64,000 nt of DNA from positions 377,001-441,000 of the forward strand of contig LR746281.1 in assembly GCA_902729315.2 (NCBI GenBank), written 5' to 3'. Below, one piece after another: positions 23,601 through 36,665 of this stretch. The notes beneath the pieces were generated by a model. It did no database searches. It was not told where the DNA came from and saw only the letters and a program-made list of their open reading frames with translations. This stretch comes from Spirodela intermedia. Lineage: Eukaryota; Streptophyta; Magnoliopsida; Alismatales; Araceae. The translations under genes and the position numbers were made by a program. How positions within the stretch are numbered: the first letter of the stretch is position 1; every line of letters starts with the position of its first letter.

Positions 23601-24363
23601 GATATTCAACTACTTTTTTGCTTGAATTGCTTATTAATTATAGGAAGTGTCGAGAGAATTCAAGAGCACCCTCGAACGGGAGATTGGACTAGATGAAGTT
23701 CAAACACCCACAAACAATTCTGCCTACCAATCTACCACCTTCAATCGACAAGCTACGGTTGATCCCAGTGAGTGAAAATTATTCTGACTCCTGATTTTCA
23801 AAAGATATTTCTAAACTTTAACATGCGGAAAAAACCCTGCGGGTCTCTGGGAGGCTGCATTTTCTCAATCTTTTGATGGTCCTGTACAGAATTATGTTGT
23901 ATTTTTTCTTAACAAGAAAATTGGCGGGGAGATGTTCTTAGGAAAACCCAAACTGTTCCTTGATTCTGATCGGCTGCACTACTTCAGATGGGACTCCTGG
24001 GACTCCTTCCACGAGAACACCATACTCCAGTGAAGAACTTCTGAGTGTCACATCAGAGCAGCTGTCAGCATCCAATGTCGAGCCTCAGGCGCAGGCCATC
24101 AACGTGGCAGGCCAACCTCAAGGTCTCAGATATCCTCAGCCTTCTCCATGAAGCTTTTCCTTAAAAGGATTCAGTTATATACTTTCATTTGTTGTTTATT
24201 TAATTATTGAGGTCAAAGGCTTGGATGATCCTTCTCAGGTGTGCCTGACCTTCAGTCTCCTGAAGCTGCAAATACAACGTCCACTTCGACGACCTCTGGC
24301 TCTGCGTCTAATTCTCAGACGACGTTGGATGAGAAGCCTCAAACAGATGGAGATAAACCCTAG
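20668..24363 (+). CDS. HCF106: HCF106, thylakoid TatB-type twin-arginine translocase subunit
   Basis: Six exons: 20668..20881, 22376..22494, 23446..23505, 23644..23767, 23988..24122, 24239..24363, coding for 258 residues. With cpTatC it forms the receptor of the delta-pH/Tat pathway in thylakoids. Residues 1-82 are a Ser/Arg/Pro-rich transit peptide. The mature part begins ASLFGVGAPEALVIGVVALL, the transmembrane helix, followed by the FGPKGL hinge (104-109) and the amphipathic helix AEVAKNLGQTLRAFQPTIKE. EFKSTLEREIGLDEVQ follows, then a Ser/Thr/Pro-rich stromal tail ending EKPQTDGDKP. The last exon uses the acceptor at 24237-24238; an AG upstream at about 24218 would shift frame and give an unlike tail. 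Length matches Arabidopsis HCF106 (260). Confidence 0.95.
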
Positions 24364-26562
24364 AATTTTTGTAGAAAACTTAGGTGTTCTCTGCGTCTTC
24401 TTTCGCAGGTTCATATGAGCTGTTGGCAGATTCATCATGTTCTTGTATACTTCTTGTAGAAATGCTGGCTGTGATTTAAGATGGACTCCACCACCCTGTT
24501 GAAGATCTTCTCCTGGGTCCCAAACTGATCCAAAATTGTTGGAAAGCGTTGTGCCCTGCCTTCTGAATGAGAAACCGAGCATCTGGAGTCAGCTCTCACA
24601 GAAGTCAACCATCTGTTCCACAGTGGAGGAGGTTGTTCTCTTTGATTTGTGGCTCCCCAACGCAGAGATCCCAATCATCAGAGGTCTTGAAAGGGCCCAA
24701 AAGTTTTCTATGGAAACAGAGTTCCATTGTTCCTCTGGGTCTAGTTCTTGAGGTGTCAAACTTCTACTAGTAGCTCAAAGCCCAGAAGGCCAGTCCATTT
24801 CTCTCTCTGGCTATGGATAGGTTTTCTTCTCTCTGCCTGTTTTTTCAATCGTTTCTTCTCTCTACAACCTTCTCTCTCTCTACCCGTTAGCCTCCCCCAG
24901 TCAACCCCACTCTATAGAAGATAACTGAAGACTGTGGACGCTTATTGTATTTCTTCCAGTTGAGCCATGTGGTGCCTACTTTTTTATCCTGTTGTAGAGC
25001 CAAAAATAAAATAAAATTGTGCAAACAAAGTTATTTTCCTTTATAAACATATGTGCCCTTGCGTTGAGAGTCAACCACTTTGAGTCTTGAGCGCACTCTA
25101 TTGTCCTTTTGACCTCTTCTCGTTGCAAGTCAACGGTGAGAATTAGGGTTTCCGACCATTTGTCAATACTCTCATTCCATCAAAGGAACTGAGATCTCCT
25201 GGAAATACGGGAGGAGATGTGACTGGAATCTGAGTTCCATGAACATGTGAATGGATTATATGCAGAGCCCGGTTCACATCTAAATCTTTCAATGCCTGCG
25301 ATCATCCCACCATTTCTCAGCAGTGAATTAAACCTTAGAAAAACTAGAACATCACAGCAGATGATGATAACTTAATTTACAAATCTGAGTGCCAAATATC
25401 ACAAATAATATAAAAAATAAAGAATAAAAAGGCAATCTCAAGCTTTCTCCCCATTTTTTTCCTTCTTCTTTTCCTGACCAGTTTATGGCATGAAGCAACC
25501 TTCAGAAACAGGTGGAGGCCATCAGCAGCGACAAGCTAAAAGTGGTATCTGCTGCCCCCAAGAAAAAAAAAGTGGTATACGACCAACTATATGACAGAAT
25601 GATCTTATTCTTTGTCTGATGCACAGATTATATCTCCGCTCCTATGCAATAAAATCCACGCCACCTCCTATCTCCATGGCCCCATGAAATCTTGATTCAG
25701 CACACCCAAACAGCAGAAAAGCCTGCAGACAAGGCAAATAGATCGCTCAAATTAGCTCAAAAGGGTAATTTTTTGAAGAATGGTTCCCCAAAGTTTACTA
25801 TTAGACAACTTAAGATGGGAAATTTCGTTCATGGGAGTATTCCCTCTCCCTCAAGACCTTGAGATCAGAGAGACCCAGAAGGAGGGAAAAAAAACGCCAT
25901 GTGATGGAGATGGGCGATTCCTACTGTTGGATTGGTCCTGAATTGCAGCCAGAATGGTTGATCTGAGAATGGTCAATGGGAGTATCCCCTCTCCCTCAAG
26001 AACTTGAGAGCAGAGAGACCCAGAAGGATGAAAAAAAACCATCTTGTGATGGAGATGGGCGATTCCTATTGTTGGATTACATGTAGAATCAAGCATCTTA
26101 GTTGCAAAATTTGATATTTTTTGTAATTTTCCGATAGAAATATGTTACAGCAAAGTAGCAGTCTCTTCCAACTTTAGAGTTAATCACGACATAAATATAG
26201 ACGTCCCCCTTCCTGAGTACTGCTTCTTTTCCCAGAAGAGAAAACCGCAGGGAAAGGAAGAACATGTAATCTATCGCCATTCAATGCTGATCAGACTCTT
26301 CAAGCATGAAACATTTTGTCCCCAAAGAATATGAAAGTAAGGGAAGGGGGAGAGTGATTAATATGGAGATTTAGTTCGCAACAAAATCATGCCGTAAACA
26401 AAGAATGTGTTTGCATAAGTTGATTTAAAGAAGATTATTACCTATCACTGAGAGCTAAAGGGCTCCTGTGAACGATGGACAAGAAAGCGGCATTTTCTCA
26501 GCACTTCCCTCTCACTCCCCCAACCATCTGAGAGAATCGCCGGAGGCACGCGGTGAACGCCC
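24364..26562. other. Convergent 3' region between HCF106 and CLMP1
   Basis: Contains both presumed 3' UTRs, short CT tracts at 24800-24890, and the 103-bp direct repeat described separately. No other coding signal seen. Confidence 0.6.
25831..26078. repeat. 103-bp direct repeat, two copies 145 bp apart
   Basis: 25831..25933 and 25976..26078 are near-identical. Both begin ATGGGAGTAT and end TGTTGGATT, with a few substitutions and a small indel in the A-run. A 42-bp unique spacer separates them. Confidence 0.93.
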
Positions 26563-28752
26563 TCAGGCTGAAGCATGCTCCAGGGCATGGTGCAGCTTGG
26601 GGACCCGCCGGCGAAATAACGGCTCCAGCCGGAAAGAAGGAGCGCCGATCGCCCACCTCTTGGCATCGTACATCTCGTTCCACGCCTGGACTATCTCGTC
26701 GATCCTGAATCCCAGCCCTGAAATCCGATGGAAATCAGTGAGGATCAGAACTAACTAAATATACAGGTGAAAAAATAGTTTTTTTTTTTTTTTTTCGATC
26801 GACCCAGTCATCCCACCTTCTTGGGCAGTTTCATTGGAGCAGTGATTCTTTATCATCACGGCTAGATCAGTGGGAGAAGCTCCAACGAGCTTGAATTTCT
26901 CGATAGACGCCGCCAGGCACTCCTCCCAGTCGGGGATCTTCAGCTTGAACTCCACCACAGATCGCTCATAGAGCATGGTCCCCCATAGCAGGCTGATCTG
27001 GGACCTCAGGTTCGAGGCCTGCTCCGCTGCTTCGTCGGTGGATATCTCCTTGAAGAGACCGCTCATCCCCATCTTCTGCAGCAGCAGCTTTTCATCGCTG
27101 GGCTTAGCGAGGCCCTCCAGGCGATTCTCCTCTGCCTCTTCCCACAGTTGGGTCCCCTTCTCGATGTTGTCCTCTGCGCTGTTGAAGAGATCCATCACTT
27201 CAGAGGACGGCCAGCTCTCCAGATCCACATTGCTCCCCACGGCGTAGTACCAAGAAAGCTTTGCCTGCTCGAACTGCTGCTGCGCGAGCGCGAGGAAGCC
27301 CTCGTAGAAGTCCGCTTTGAGCCTGGTAGCTTCTTCGAATCTCTTCCCCGCTTTCGTGTACTCTGCCCGCGCCCACTCGTAGGCATCTTTGCTCTGTCCG
27401 AGCAAGGATTCTCCGGAAGAATGATCTTCGGCCAAGTGGAGCCTCTTCCGGGCACGGGACATGTGGACGTTTCCCCAGTTGAACAGGGCGAGCGCCGCCA
27501 TCTCCTGGAACGTCTTCTCCGCCAGGCCCAAGATCTCTTGGGCATCTTCGCTGGTCACGACGTCCTCCATGGCCTCCGAGTAGAGCTTCATCCCGAGCTC
27601 ATGGAGGTCCAGGTAGGCGTCGGAGTTGAAGCCAACGTGGTTCTTGAACAGCTGGGCGAAATGCACGATCCATTCTTCGATGCAGGAGGTCTCCCTCTCC
27701 CCCGAGCTCCTGATGCTCCCATTCTCGTAAACACCGTTCTGCATGGAGCCCAGATTCAAGTAGGAGTTCTTCCTGGTTATCTCGGAAAGAGGTAGAAACA
27801 GCGGATCCTGGTCGGGGCTGACTTCGGCGAGGTACAGCCTGAGGGACCCCTGAGGATCGCCGGACTCCTCGGCCCACCTCAGCTCCTCGGTGGTGGTGAT
27901 GGTCACCAGGTCGCCCTCCTGGTCTCTGTATTTCACGAGAACCCCCTCAGTGCTCGGAAACCGGTTCCTCACAATCTCCCGCAGCTGCAAGATGCTGCAT
28001 TCCGCGGGCAGCATAGCAAATCTGATGTCCTCCCCCAGAACCAGCTTGACCTTCGAAGAAGGTCCTACCTTGCGTCCCTCCTCCTTGTCCTCCTCCTTCA
28101 CCGCCCCCTTCTCTGCATCCACCTTCACCTCCTCCGCCCTGTGACTCCTCTTCTTCCGGGGCTTGCTTCTCACCTTCGCCGGCGCAGGCTCCGGCAAGGG
28201 AGAAGACGAACTGTGAGGATCGAGCTTGATCCCCCGGATCTCCATCCCCTTCCTCAGCCTCTCTGAGAGTTCCAGCGCCGTGGCATTGCTGGGCTCCGAG
28301 CTGAGGACCGCATCGACGTCTCTCATGGCGAAGTCCACCCGGTCAACTGCTTCGTAGCACCTCGCCCTCTTCAAGAGCGCCTTGCTGTACCTGGGGGAGA
28401 CCTCCAGGGCCAAGTTGCACTGCTCAATAGCGCGGTGGTGGTCCGGCGGCTCCAGCTGCATGTAGCAGGCGGCCAGGTTGCTGCGCAGAGGAGCCATGTC
28501 CGCGTGAGCTTGAGGGAGAAGCTTGACGGCCTTCTCGTAGGTGAGGATGGCCCCCTTGTAATCCCTCTTCTGGAAGAGCTTGTTCCCCTCCTCCCGGAGC
28601 TCTCGGGCCATGTCGATGAAGATGGTCATGTCCGCGTCGAAGTTCCTCGGGCTGCCCACCTGCGGCTCCCCCGGCCGGCCATGCTTCGTGCCCACGCCGT
28701 CGACCTTGGCGCCGCCGCTCTTCTTCTTGTTCTTCCCCACGGGCTTCCCCAT
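26563..28752 (-). CDS. CLMP1: CLMP1-like protein (TPR + PB1 domains)
   Basis: Two exons: 26817..28752 and 26563..26717, phase 1, 696 residues. Arabidopsis CLMP1 is needed for even chloroplast distribution and separation. A basic N-terminus ([11 protein letters not shown]) precedes a TPR block at about 45-160 ([39 protein letters not shown]). A Lys/Glu-rich linker follows, then a PB1 domain at about 233-310 with [15 protein letters not shown] and the acidic OPCA loop [17 protein letters not shown]. The C-terminal half includes [20 protein letters not shown] and [16 protein letters not shown]; exon 2 supplies [18 protein letters not shown] and the end. An acceptor-like CCAG directly before the ATG suggests a 5' UTR intron. 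Confidence 0.95.
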
Positions 28753-29460
28753 CCTGGAACACCCATCACAGGTTGAACGAAACTCACCAATCGGGGGAAG
28801 AAACCTCAAAACCTCCATTGATAGACAAGGAAGAGGACGGCCCAAAGGCTTGAACAACCAAAATTCAGAGACCAATTCGACATCCCGCCCTCTGAAAAAA
28901 AAAACCCTAAACTCGGAACGGAGATATTCAGATTGGAAGCCATCGCCGCACCTGATCCGATTGGAAGCGCGCGAGGGAGGAACCCGCAGAGCTTTGCTCG
29001 ACCAAGTCGTAGGAACAGGGAGGGAGGCGATTCCTCCGCCGGGTCAAGGATCTCCTCCTGGCCGACAGCAGGTTCCAGCCACCCGACGATCAGGGACGCC
29101 GGAGACCCGGGAAGGTGAGAATTACAGGATGGGGATGCCACCAGGCGGCGCCTTTCCTTACGTTTCCTTCTCCCTCCTCCCTCTCCTCTTCCTTTCTATT
29201 TTCTCTCTCTAGTTTCTATCACCTGTTATGATGGTGGCAAGGCAGCGGGGACCACCACGGCGGTCGGAGATGTGGAAGGTATGGGCGGGGAGGCCTGGCT
29301 TAACTTGTCCCCGAAGGGTCCCCTTGGCGGCGCTGGCGGTCGGCGCCGACGTGGATTTCCATATTCGGGAATAAAACCAACTACCACCCCCCCTCCCCAA
29401 CCCAGCTATCCCGGCTGTCGACATGTCACGTGACGCGTCTAAGCACGTGACCCACCGGTG
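28753..29460. promoter_or_regulatory. 5' region of CLMP1
   Basis: Likely 5' UTR and its intron, then promoter. A palindromic G-box GTCACGTGAC lies at 29425-29434 and a second CACGTG at 29444-29449. Confidence 0.55.
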
Positions 29461-31760
29461 GTGGGGAATTCTCTTTTTTCGGCGGTGACGGCGCCGCCCG
29501 CCGCTTTGGAAGTTTCCAACGGTTCCCGCCTGACGGCGACCCTCGCTCGTTCTACGTGGGCTTCACACGATGCGTCCTATATCCCTCTGGGCCATACCCG
29601 AAGGCCCATTTACCCGTGTTTTCGTTATTTATCAAAAAAACGGCCCGATAACCGTTCTCGACACGGTTTTAAGCTGAAACTTGCGGTCCATGTTGGGCCA
29701 TCCACTTGCAGCCGGCGACCCAATAAAATTTCAAGAATATTCCATAATTGTAGATTAATTGTAGGAGAGCATGATGGAAACATCATTTATTTATTTGGCA
29801 TTTATTTTTTATATTTCACTCTCCTAGATGCATTGGAAGCAACATGCTATTTTAGACTGATAATCTATGGTGTAAACTTTATTAAACGCTTTGAGGGTTA
29901 ATGTTCTCTTACTTAATCTATTATATCATTTCAGTCTGTATATTTTGAATGATATTTGACACTGCATGCTATGCAATCTATGCTTAAATTGATCAAATTA
30001 CACAACGACTGATTATATTGTGTTTCATAACTTCCAAATTAATATTATAAATGGTTTATCTTTATTGTTGTATTAAACATTTTATCTCATCTTGATTTAG
30101 TCATCACCAAAAAGGAGGTCGTTGGAATCTTACTTTACTAATGAGATGATCTAAATGTTTAATTAACTTGTGATAAACAATCTCTAAATCTTGAATCATT
30201 TGAGAATTATATACTTTAATTATTACACTGCATAATTTAATTTAGTATACATATTAAAAAATACTGGTTAGAATTTATAATGGCTAGTTTAATTATGTAC
30301 TTTATAATTCAGTTATTGATTCTAATACCTTTTTGGAAATACTTTTACTAATTATGGATAAGATATGTTAATTATGAGACTAATTTAATAAAACTATTTT
30401 TTTATATAATTAGAATGTTGATTCTGATATTGAAATCAATTTTTTTTTACTCATCATAGTTTGAAATATTTAATCATCAGATCAATTTTTTAAATTAAAT
30501 TTGAATATTCAATTGAAGTTAAAATTTTAATATCAATTTTGATAGTGCTTTTACTGACTAGGGATTAATTTTTTTAATCATCATATCAATTTTTTGGCTT
30601 TAGTTAAAATTTTGAATTATTTTTTTATTGGACTTTGGAAAGTTTAATTTACTATGTGTAATACATCAATTAGATTATATATTCAAATAATGAATGAAGA
30701 ATGTTTTTATCGGTCATAGAATAAAATGCTTAATCATTGAACCTGTTCAGTGAATTTCGATGATAATATTTAATTATAATACATCAGAGAATTTCATTCT
30801 TTCAAAAGTGTTGCACAAGTCTATAAAGTATACATACTTCAGATTGACCTAGTGTAAGCTAAGAATTGAAATTACCATGATGAATTAAAAAAATAAATTG
30901 TGATTAACGTAATTATCATAGCTCCCTTTTGATCTAATCCGATGCTTGCCATATTCTTGGAATTTGCAGTACTAGTGTCCTATGAATGGGTGATTCATGC
31001 TGTCAACTATGGTGTCAGGTGGAGAGTTGTTGCCTTGTGCTCCCTCTTTGGTTGCAATTAAGGGAGAAAGGAGGTGGCCCTTCTTTTAGCTAGGGCTATC
31101 TCTTCAAATTTTCCAATTTTTTGGGGATTTATTCCCACCTTATTGAAAATGCTACATGCATAAAGCCTCATCAATATGAAATGCAACATAATGATAATTC
31201 AAAGATAAAAAATATAATGCAACAAAAGACATCCTGATTTTATTTTGATTTTTTATCATTTTTAAAATATTAATAAATACTTTTAAAAGTTATATTTAGG
31301 TATTGATGTGATCATTAGTAATTATTTTTTCAATAATTAATACTTGTTGTAAATAACCATTATATGCCATAAAGTTCATTCTAAAAGGCAACTTTGCGCC
31401 ATTTCAAAGGAGTTAGACAAGAAGAGCCACAACATTTACTTACAATCTTCAAGTAGTCCACAAGAGAATAAAAGTAAATTGAGCATTGAAAGAGAGAACA
31501 AAAGTAATTAGTGCTCAAGATCTTCAAGAGGAGATTTGTCTCCAAGATCTAAACTCTCCAAGTAATGAACAGAAGGTTTCAGCCAATTGAACAAATGAAG
31601 AATCCTTATTAGAACCACATTGAAACAAGCAATGAATTAGCTTAAGCTCAATAAAATTTTAATTAAGTTTAATTATCGTCCACATAACTTAGTAACTATA
31701 CCAACTTTCTTGGTGCCATGAGCTTAAACTTGGCATGCATTTGCAATCAAGTTCAAGAAC

Positions 31761-32030
31761 ACCTTAACCTATTTGGTAGGTTGGTGCCATTAAGACCAGC
31801 AAAGACTTGATAGCACCTTGACAATTATTTAGTGGGTTGGAGCCAATAAATTCAATGGTTGCTTGATAATATTATGATTGCTAATCGATGAACTGAAGCC
31901 AATAAACCTAGTGGAGGAGTGACCGCACCTTTATTGTTATTTGGTGGGTCAAATCTAATGGAGTTGATGGATGAGTGACAATTATTTGATGAGTCAAAGC
32001 TAATAAAGCTAAGAGTGGATTGATTACCTT
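31761..32030. repeat. Degenerate ~54-bp minisatellite
   Basis: About five diverged units. The shared core is TTGACAATTATTTGGTGGGT, then GGAGCCAATAAA, then GTGGTTGATTGA-like words. Units start near 31763, 31816, 31871, 31927 and 31975. Confidence 0.75.
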
Positions 32031-32777
32031 AGAAGAAATTTGATTACAAGTTTCATGAGCAATAGAGTGACTAATAATAGCCCAAATGTCGTTTTGGTTC
32101 TTGGAGATGTGAGTAACTAGATGTAGTAATAATGGAAGATTAGTGGAAACCCATTGAGCACTACTCTTTGAATTGTAGACATAGGTTGAGTGTCAAACAA
32201 TAATATATTTTTTAGTCCAATTCTCTAGTGTGATTGTTGTTTTCTTTAAAATCACTTAAATAGTTTTCTGCACCACTATGGATTATAATAATTAATATAA
32301 TTCGAAAATCATATTATTTATTATAATTATATTTCAATACTCTAGAAAGTACTAGTAAAGTGTATTTTGATTCCATTGTGTACTATATAAGATCAAATCA
32401 TAGGTCAATAGTTCAACTAAACTAGAAGATTGAATTAGGTAGATTACAACATGTCAAATCCAAATGATTATTGATTAATAAACGTGATTATTTATGTTCA
32501 ACCCTCCCCCTCAGATTGTTAGTCTTTCATATGTATAGTCTCTGGCTTTTTTCTTCTCTTTAAATTTTGACTTTTATTTATGAAAAGTTTGATCTAATTC
32601 ATTCCTTCTTCAATAGACAGCAAGGTTGTATTCTTTCACTCTTATGTCACTCTGGCCATCATCTGGGCATCACGATGATCCATAAAACACATCCTAGAGC
32701 TACGTTTCTGTGGCGCATTTCACCAAACACTTTCCTCGCACCAAACCCACACTTCTTAGCGTTCATTACACCCATAG

Positions 32778-32781
<4 letters not shown>

Positions 32782-32821
<40 letters not shown>
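32782..32821. repeat. (CT)20 microsatellite
   Basis: Uninterrupted CT dinucleotides, 250 bp beyond the stop codon of the HR-like lesion-inducer gene. Confidence 0.97.
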
Positions 32822-32822
<1 letters not shown>

Positions 32823-33070
32823 AATGAGCAGTGAAGAAAAGAGGCTAGCAAAACAAGGAAAAAGAACAGGACACAAACCAACCAGCAAGAGGTTTTCTGA
32901 AAACAAGTGGGTTGAGCGTTACATCAACTAAACAAAATCAGATGATGGAATACAACAGCAACAGCGTGTCCCAAATCGCGCACGTGAGAGAACGGGAGTA
33001 AACTACCAAGCCCCGAAACAAGTTCTAGCTAAGGATGCTTTCCATACTGTAACAAGTCAACTCATACCTC

Positions 33071-36000
33071 CTAGGTGGTCTTAGTCTTGGGAACCTTCTT
33101 CTTGGTCGGCTTCCTCGGGCTCGAGTTCTTCATCCCCAGGAAGAAGAGCATCGCCCCAAAGAGCGCCAAATTCTGCAAGTCAAACGAGAGAGAGAGAAAG
33201 AGAGAGAGTTAGAGAACAGTTCGAAGCAGGAATCTCGATTGCCTTCGCGGATTGGGGCACTCTTACCTGTGCGAACCTTGAGAAGATGTGGATAAACTCG
33301 GGTTTCTCTGTGCTGTAGTTGTAGAAGTCAAAGACAATGGGAGTGATAACTGCCAAGTAGAGAGCCTGACAGGAGAAAAGAGGTTGGTGTTTGTGTGCAT
33401 GAAGCCTGGGAAGAACAGCTGGGCACTAGCAGCGAGAACAAACCAGGACGGTGGCTCCAAAGGAACTGCCGAAGATGAACAGGGTGCCTCCGAGACCCTT
33501 CAACGCTATGGTGCCAGCGACTATATACTTTATCTGAGAAATAAGGGAGAAGGGTTTTGCCTCGTCAGACATAATTCCAGGAAGATAGCTCAGTAATGGT
33601 GCAGGAGGGCCCTTACTTCAATTTCCGGCACATGGAGCCCCGCATGTGTGTAGATGTGCTGAAAAGCGCGGTCAAACTTGGGCTTCAAGGTCTTGGCTGC
33701 CGGGCCTCCGTCAACTCCAAATTCATTAAACCTGTGAAGAAATGGTAGGCATGTATGTTGTTACCATTGATACGAGGCTTAAACTAGAATTAAATTATAT
33801 GGAAAACCCATATCATAGCAAACGGAACACCACGCATGTTCTTTATCTGAAAAAGTTGGAGAAGGGAATTAAAACATGATTAAAATGAAACAAATAGCAG
33901 CTATGATCGGTCAATGGAGCGAGAACTGTGTCCAAGGCAGAACGGTGAGCAACTAACATTGACCACAAAAGAAATTGGTGGGGGACAAAACCTTTTAAAG
34001 CAGCATTATTAAGATTCAAGAGCCCTTAGAAATCTTTCCAACGAATAGAAGGACGGCAAAAACCATGAGACAAACGCAGCTGACTGGCCATCAAAAGAGA
34101 TTAGTATGCTCCGAGTACAACCACGCATGGACATAAGTGCCCACCATCGCAGAAGGGGATAGCAATCAAATGAGTACACGATCCTCTCCAATGAACTCAT
34201 CGTGTCTGGCAAATATTGATGGCAGGATGCATCTTCCAAAATATCAAGAAGACAGCGTGAGGATACATCTTCCAAAATGTGTCGTCTCAACACTCAGATC
34301 CGTAAGATATGAATATCCTGTTCGTTTCATGTTCGGCAAGCGTGAAAATCATTAAAATGATAATTTAAACTCTGTTTGATCATTTATAGTTGTCCGTTTG
34401 ACAATGTAGCCTAGTCTTTCCGTTTTCCTGGGAGAGTTTAGCTCTGACTTTTTCTTGGAGCGTGGAAATGTGTAGTTACTATTATATAAAAAATTAACAA
34501 AATGTATAAAACACATTGTTTAGTAAACCTAAGATTTCCACTGTTTCTCTCTGAGAGAATGAATCATTATCGTCTGAAATCAAATTCGAAGAAGATAAAC
34601 AATGCACCAAAAACTGTCTAAGCCACCCGTAATAGAGTGATTCAGATCATAATTGATTGATTGGAATATCTACCAGTCGATACCCAAAACAGTTGCCACA
34701 ATGCCTCAACACAATCTGCATGATGATTCAGAGATTCAGACAAAGCCGAAATAATATTTACAACCATTCCTACTAAGAAAACTTCGATGAAGGTCAACAT
34801 AATATACAGAAGATTCAGCAATGCATATTCATATACGTCAGAGTGATTCATAGACCTGGGACCAACTCCCTCCTATAAGTTACAATGTAGAAAGAAACAA
34901 GAGAAGACAATGGAAAGAGACATAAGCAGATTTCAGATGTTAGAGAGTTAAACACAGCCCACTTCTTTTCTTTGTCAATGCATTGTCATACAGTAACCGA
35001 TATGCTGCCCAGCTAAGGATCCAAGAGAGTTAAGTTCGACAGAAAATAACTCTCAAGGTGATCTGTGAAAATCAACCAACATAGAATAACTTTCTGGATC
35101 AATCTGCATTGATATGGTAATAATTGGCCCCAAAAAAAACCGACCTGATCACTGCCTTTAAATGGATTGAGATGGATTTTGAAACAATATACCCCAATCC
35201 AACCGGGAATTAATAATTTTCAATAAAATTAGAATAAACATCAGGATTGGCTGTGACTGATTAATCAGAAACAGGATTGGAAAAGACAAATTTATTGAAG
35301 GAAGAATGTCCGGTTTGAAAATTATAAGGGACTTCTATGAGGATACATTGATAAAGTGCACGCATACATACTAAAAGAAGGCTTTTCCTGATGAATCCAA
35401 CTCTTAGCTATTGTTCCGCCTAAACTTGTCTCACATCAGCAAAAGCGAAAAATGGAAAGCCTGCAGTCAATGGTAGAGATGAAAGGTGATTGGCAGCACT
35501 AGGCAGCAGCAGCTGTGGTTCACTCAAGAGTTTTTCTTCTTCCTTCTCCACACTTCAAGCAAAATATTTGGCATGGGAATATCATTCAATCACAGAAGTA
35601 CCATAGAAAGCTATCTGATCAAAATGACGCTGGACTAGAACCGTGAGACAGATCAGAAACTGGTAGATCGGGGTTTGATCAGATAATTTTAATTTGGAAT
35701 AGGCTGATTCATGACCATACTAAATGTTTAAAAATCATCAAGGTAACAGCACAGTGTTGGCAACCCCTAATCCCGAAAAAAATTCGCACTGACGATTCCA
35801 ATCCGACTGAGGCTGGATTTTTAAATGATGAAACCATATTGGCATAGATCTATCTAAATACATGGAGTTATTATATATTAAATAAAAACATAGATTCTGG
35901 GTATTCTTTAAAAAAACATATGTAAAATAGGCAAACACCTAAACAAGTGACGTGAAAATGAGCGGTGAAAATTATTCATAGTTTGTTTGCCTTAATTTGA

Positions 36001-36665
36001 CTTAATCGGATCTACACTTATTCCTTTGACAGCGCAGGAACAGCAGATCCAGACGAAGCGTCTTCAAAACGAAGAATTAACGCAAATGGTAAAACTAGGA
36101 AAAAGCCATAGTCGCCAAATTAGAGACGATCCATACGCATTGGAGGAGATTGGTCATAAGAAACATCGTCTCAAAACAGAAAAACGAGAGCAAAGAGAAC
36201 ACCTTGAAATCATAAGTCTGATCTGAAGTCCAAGTGCCAAAAATGGAAACGGAAATTTTCGCATCCCAGTAGTCGCACCACTCCAAACAAAGCAAATGGG
36301 ATATTGGCTGAAAGAGATCACGCGCAGAGCTCATCCTTGCAGCTACCGCGTGATTGAAGCAAGCACGCAAACAATTGATCCAGGAGAAACCGTGAAACCC
36401 AAAATGAAATCGCAAGAATATGACCCTTCGTTGAGTCAATCGAAGATCTCGAAGGACAGAAGCCCTAACATTCACACCGTTACAACCGGCTTTATCAAAC
36501 TGCCTCAGTAGAAAAATTAAACAAAAATAAGAACCACGTAGCTTGCCAATCACAGAATACATCGCAGATCAACAAAAGGGAGAAGAAGGTGGCATACTCC
36601 TGGTAGGCGGACAGAAGGAACATGGAGGCGAACAGCACCCTCCCTACGAAGGAGACGAATCCCAT
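33071..36665 (-). CDS. HR-like lesion-inducing family membrane protein
   Basis: Five exons: 36598..36665, 33617..33731, 33444..33533, 33267..33365, 33071..33172, 157 residues. This is the HR_lesion family (Arabidopsis At1g04340, At4g14420, At5g43460): small multi-pass membrane proteins first linked to hypersensitive-like cell death, biochemical role unknown. Hydrophobic segments fall at about 2-21, 62-86, 91-106 and 125-141. Signature stretches are MGFVSFVGRVLFASMFLLSA, EFGVDGGPAAKTLKPKF, LFIFGSSFGATVL and NLALFGAMLFFLGMKNS. The tail is basic (KKKVPKTKTT). Intron 1 is unusually long (33732..36597, 2,866 bp). The gene is divergent from the CASP-like gene. Confidence 0.95.
33732..36597 (-). other. 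Long intron 1 of the HR-like lesion-inducer gene
   Basis: 2.87-kb intron. Contains a short tandem repeat at 34220-34290 (CATCTTCCAAAAT occurs twice) but no open frame I recognise. Nothing else notable. Confidence 0.7.

Larger units (their letters stand above)
29461..33070. other. AT-rich spacer with degenerate repeats
   Basis: 29461-29720 is still GC-rich, with TGGGCC boxes at about 29589 and 29692. From 29730 the DNA is strongly AT-rich, with loose repeated words at 30430-30620 (TTAATCATCA.ATCAATTTTTT appears twice). A minisatellite lies at 31761-32030 and a CT microsatellite at 32782-32821. No coding signal seen. Confidence 0.6.

Noticed and set aside
24219-24418. Alternative HCF106 tail from an upstream acceptor (basic, Leu/Arg-rich)
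   Set aside because: The acceptor at 24237-24238 gives the Ser/Thr-rich acidic tail expected for HCF106; the other frame is atypical.
29458-29901. Plus-strand 147-codon frame upstream of CLMP1
   Set aside because: Mixed GC-rich and AT-rich composition, no conserved motif; probably chance.
36095-36562. Minus-strand 155-codon frame in the HR-lesion intron 1
   Set aside because: Downstream of the clear exon 1 donor and not in a family-like sequence; intron DNA.
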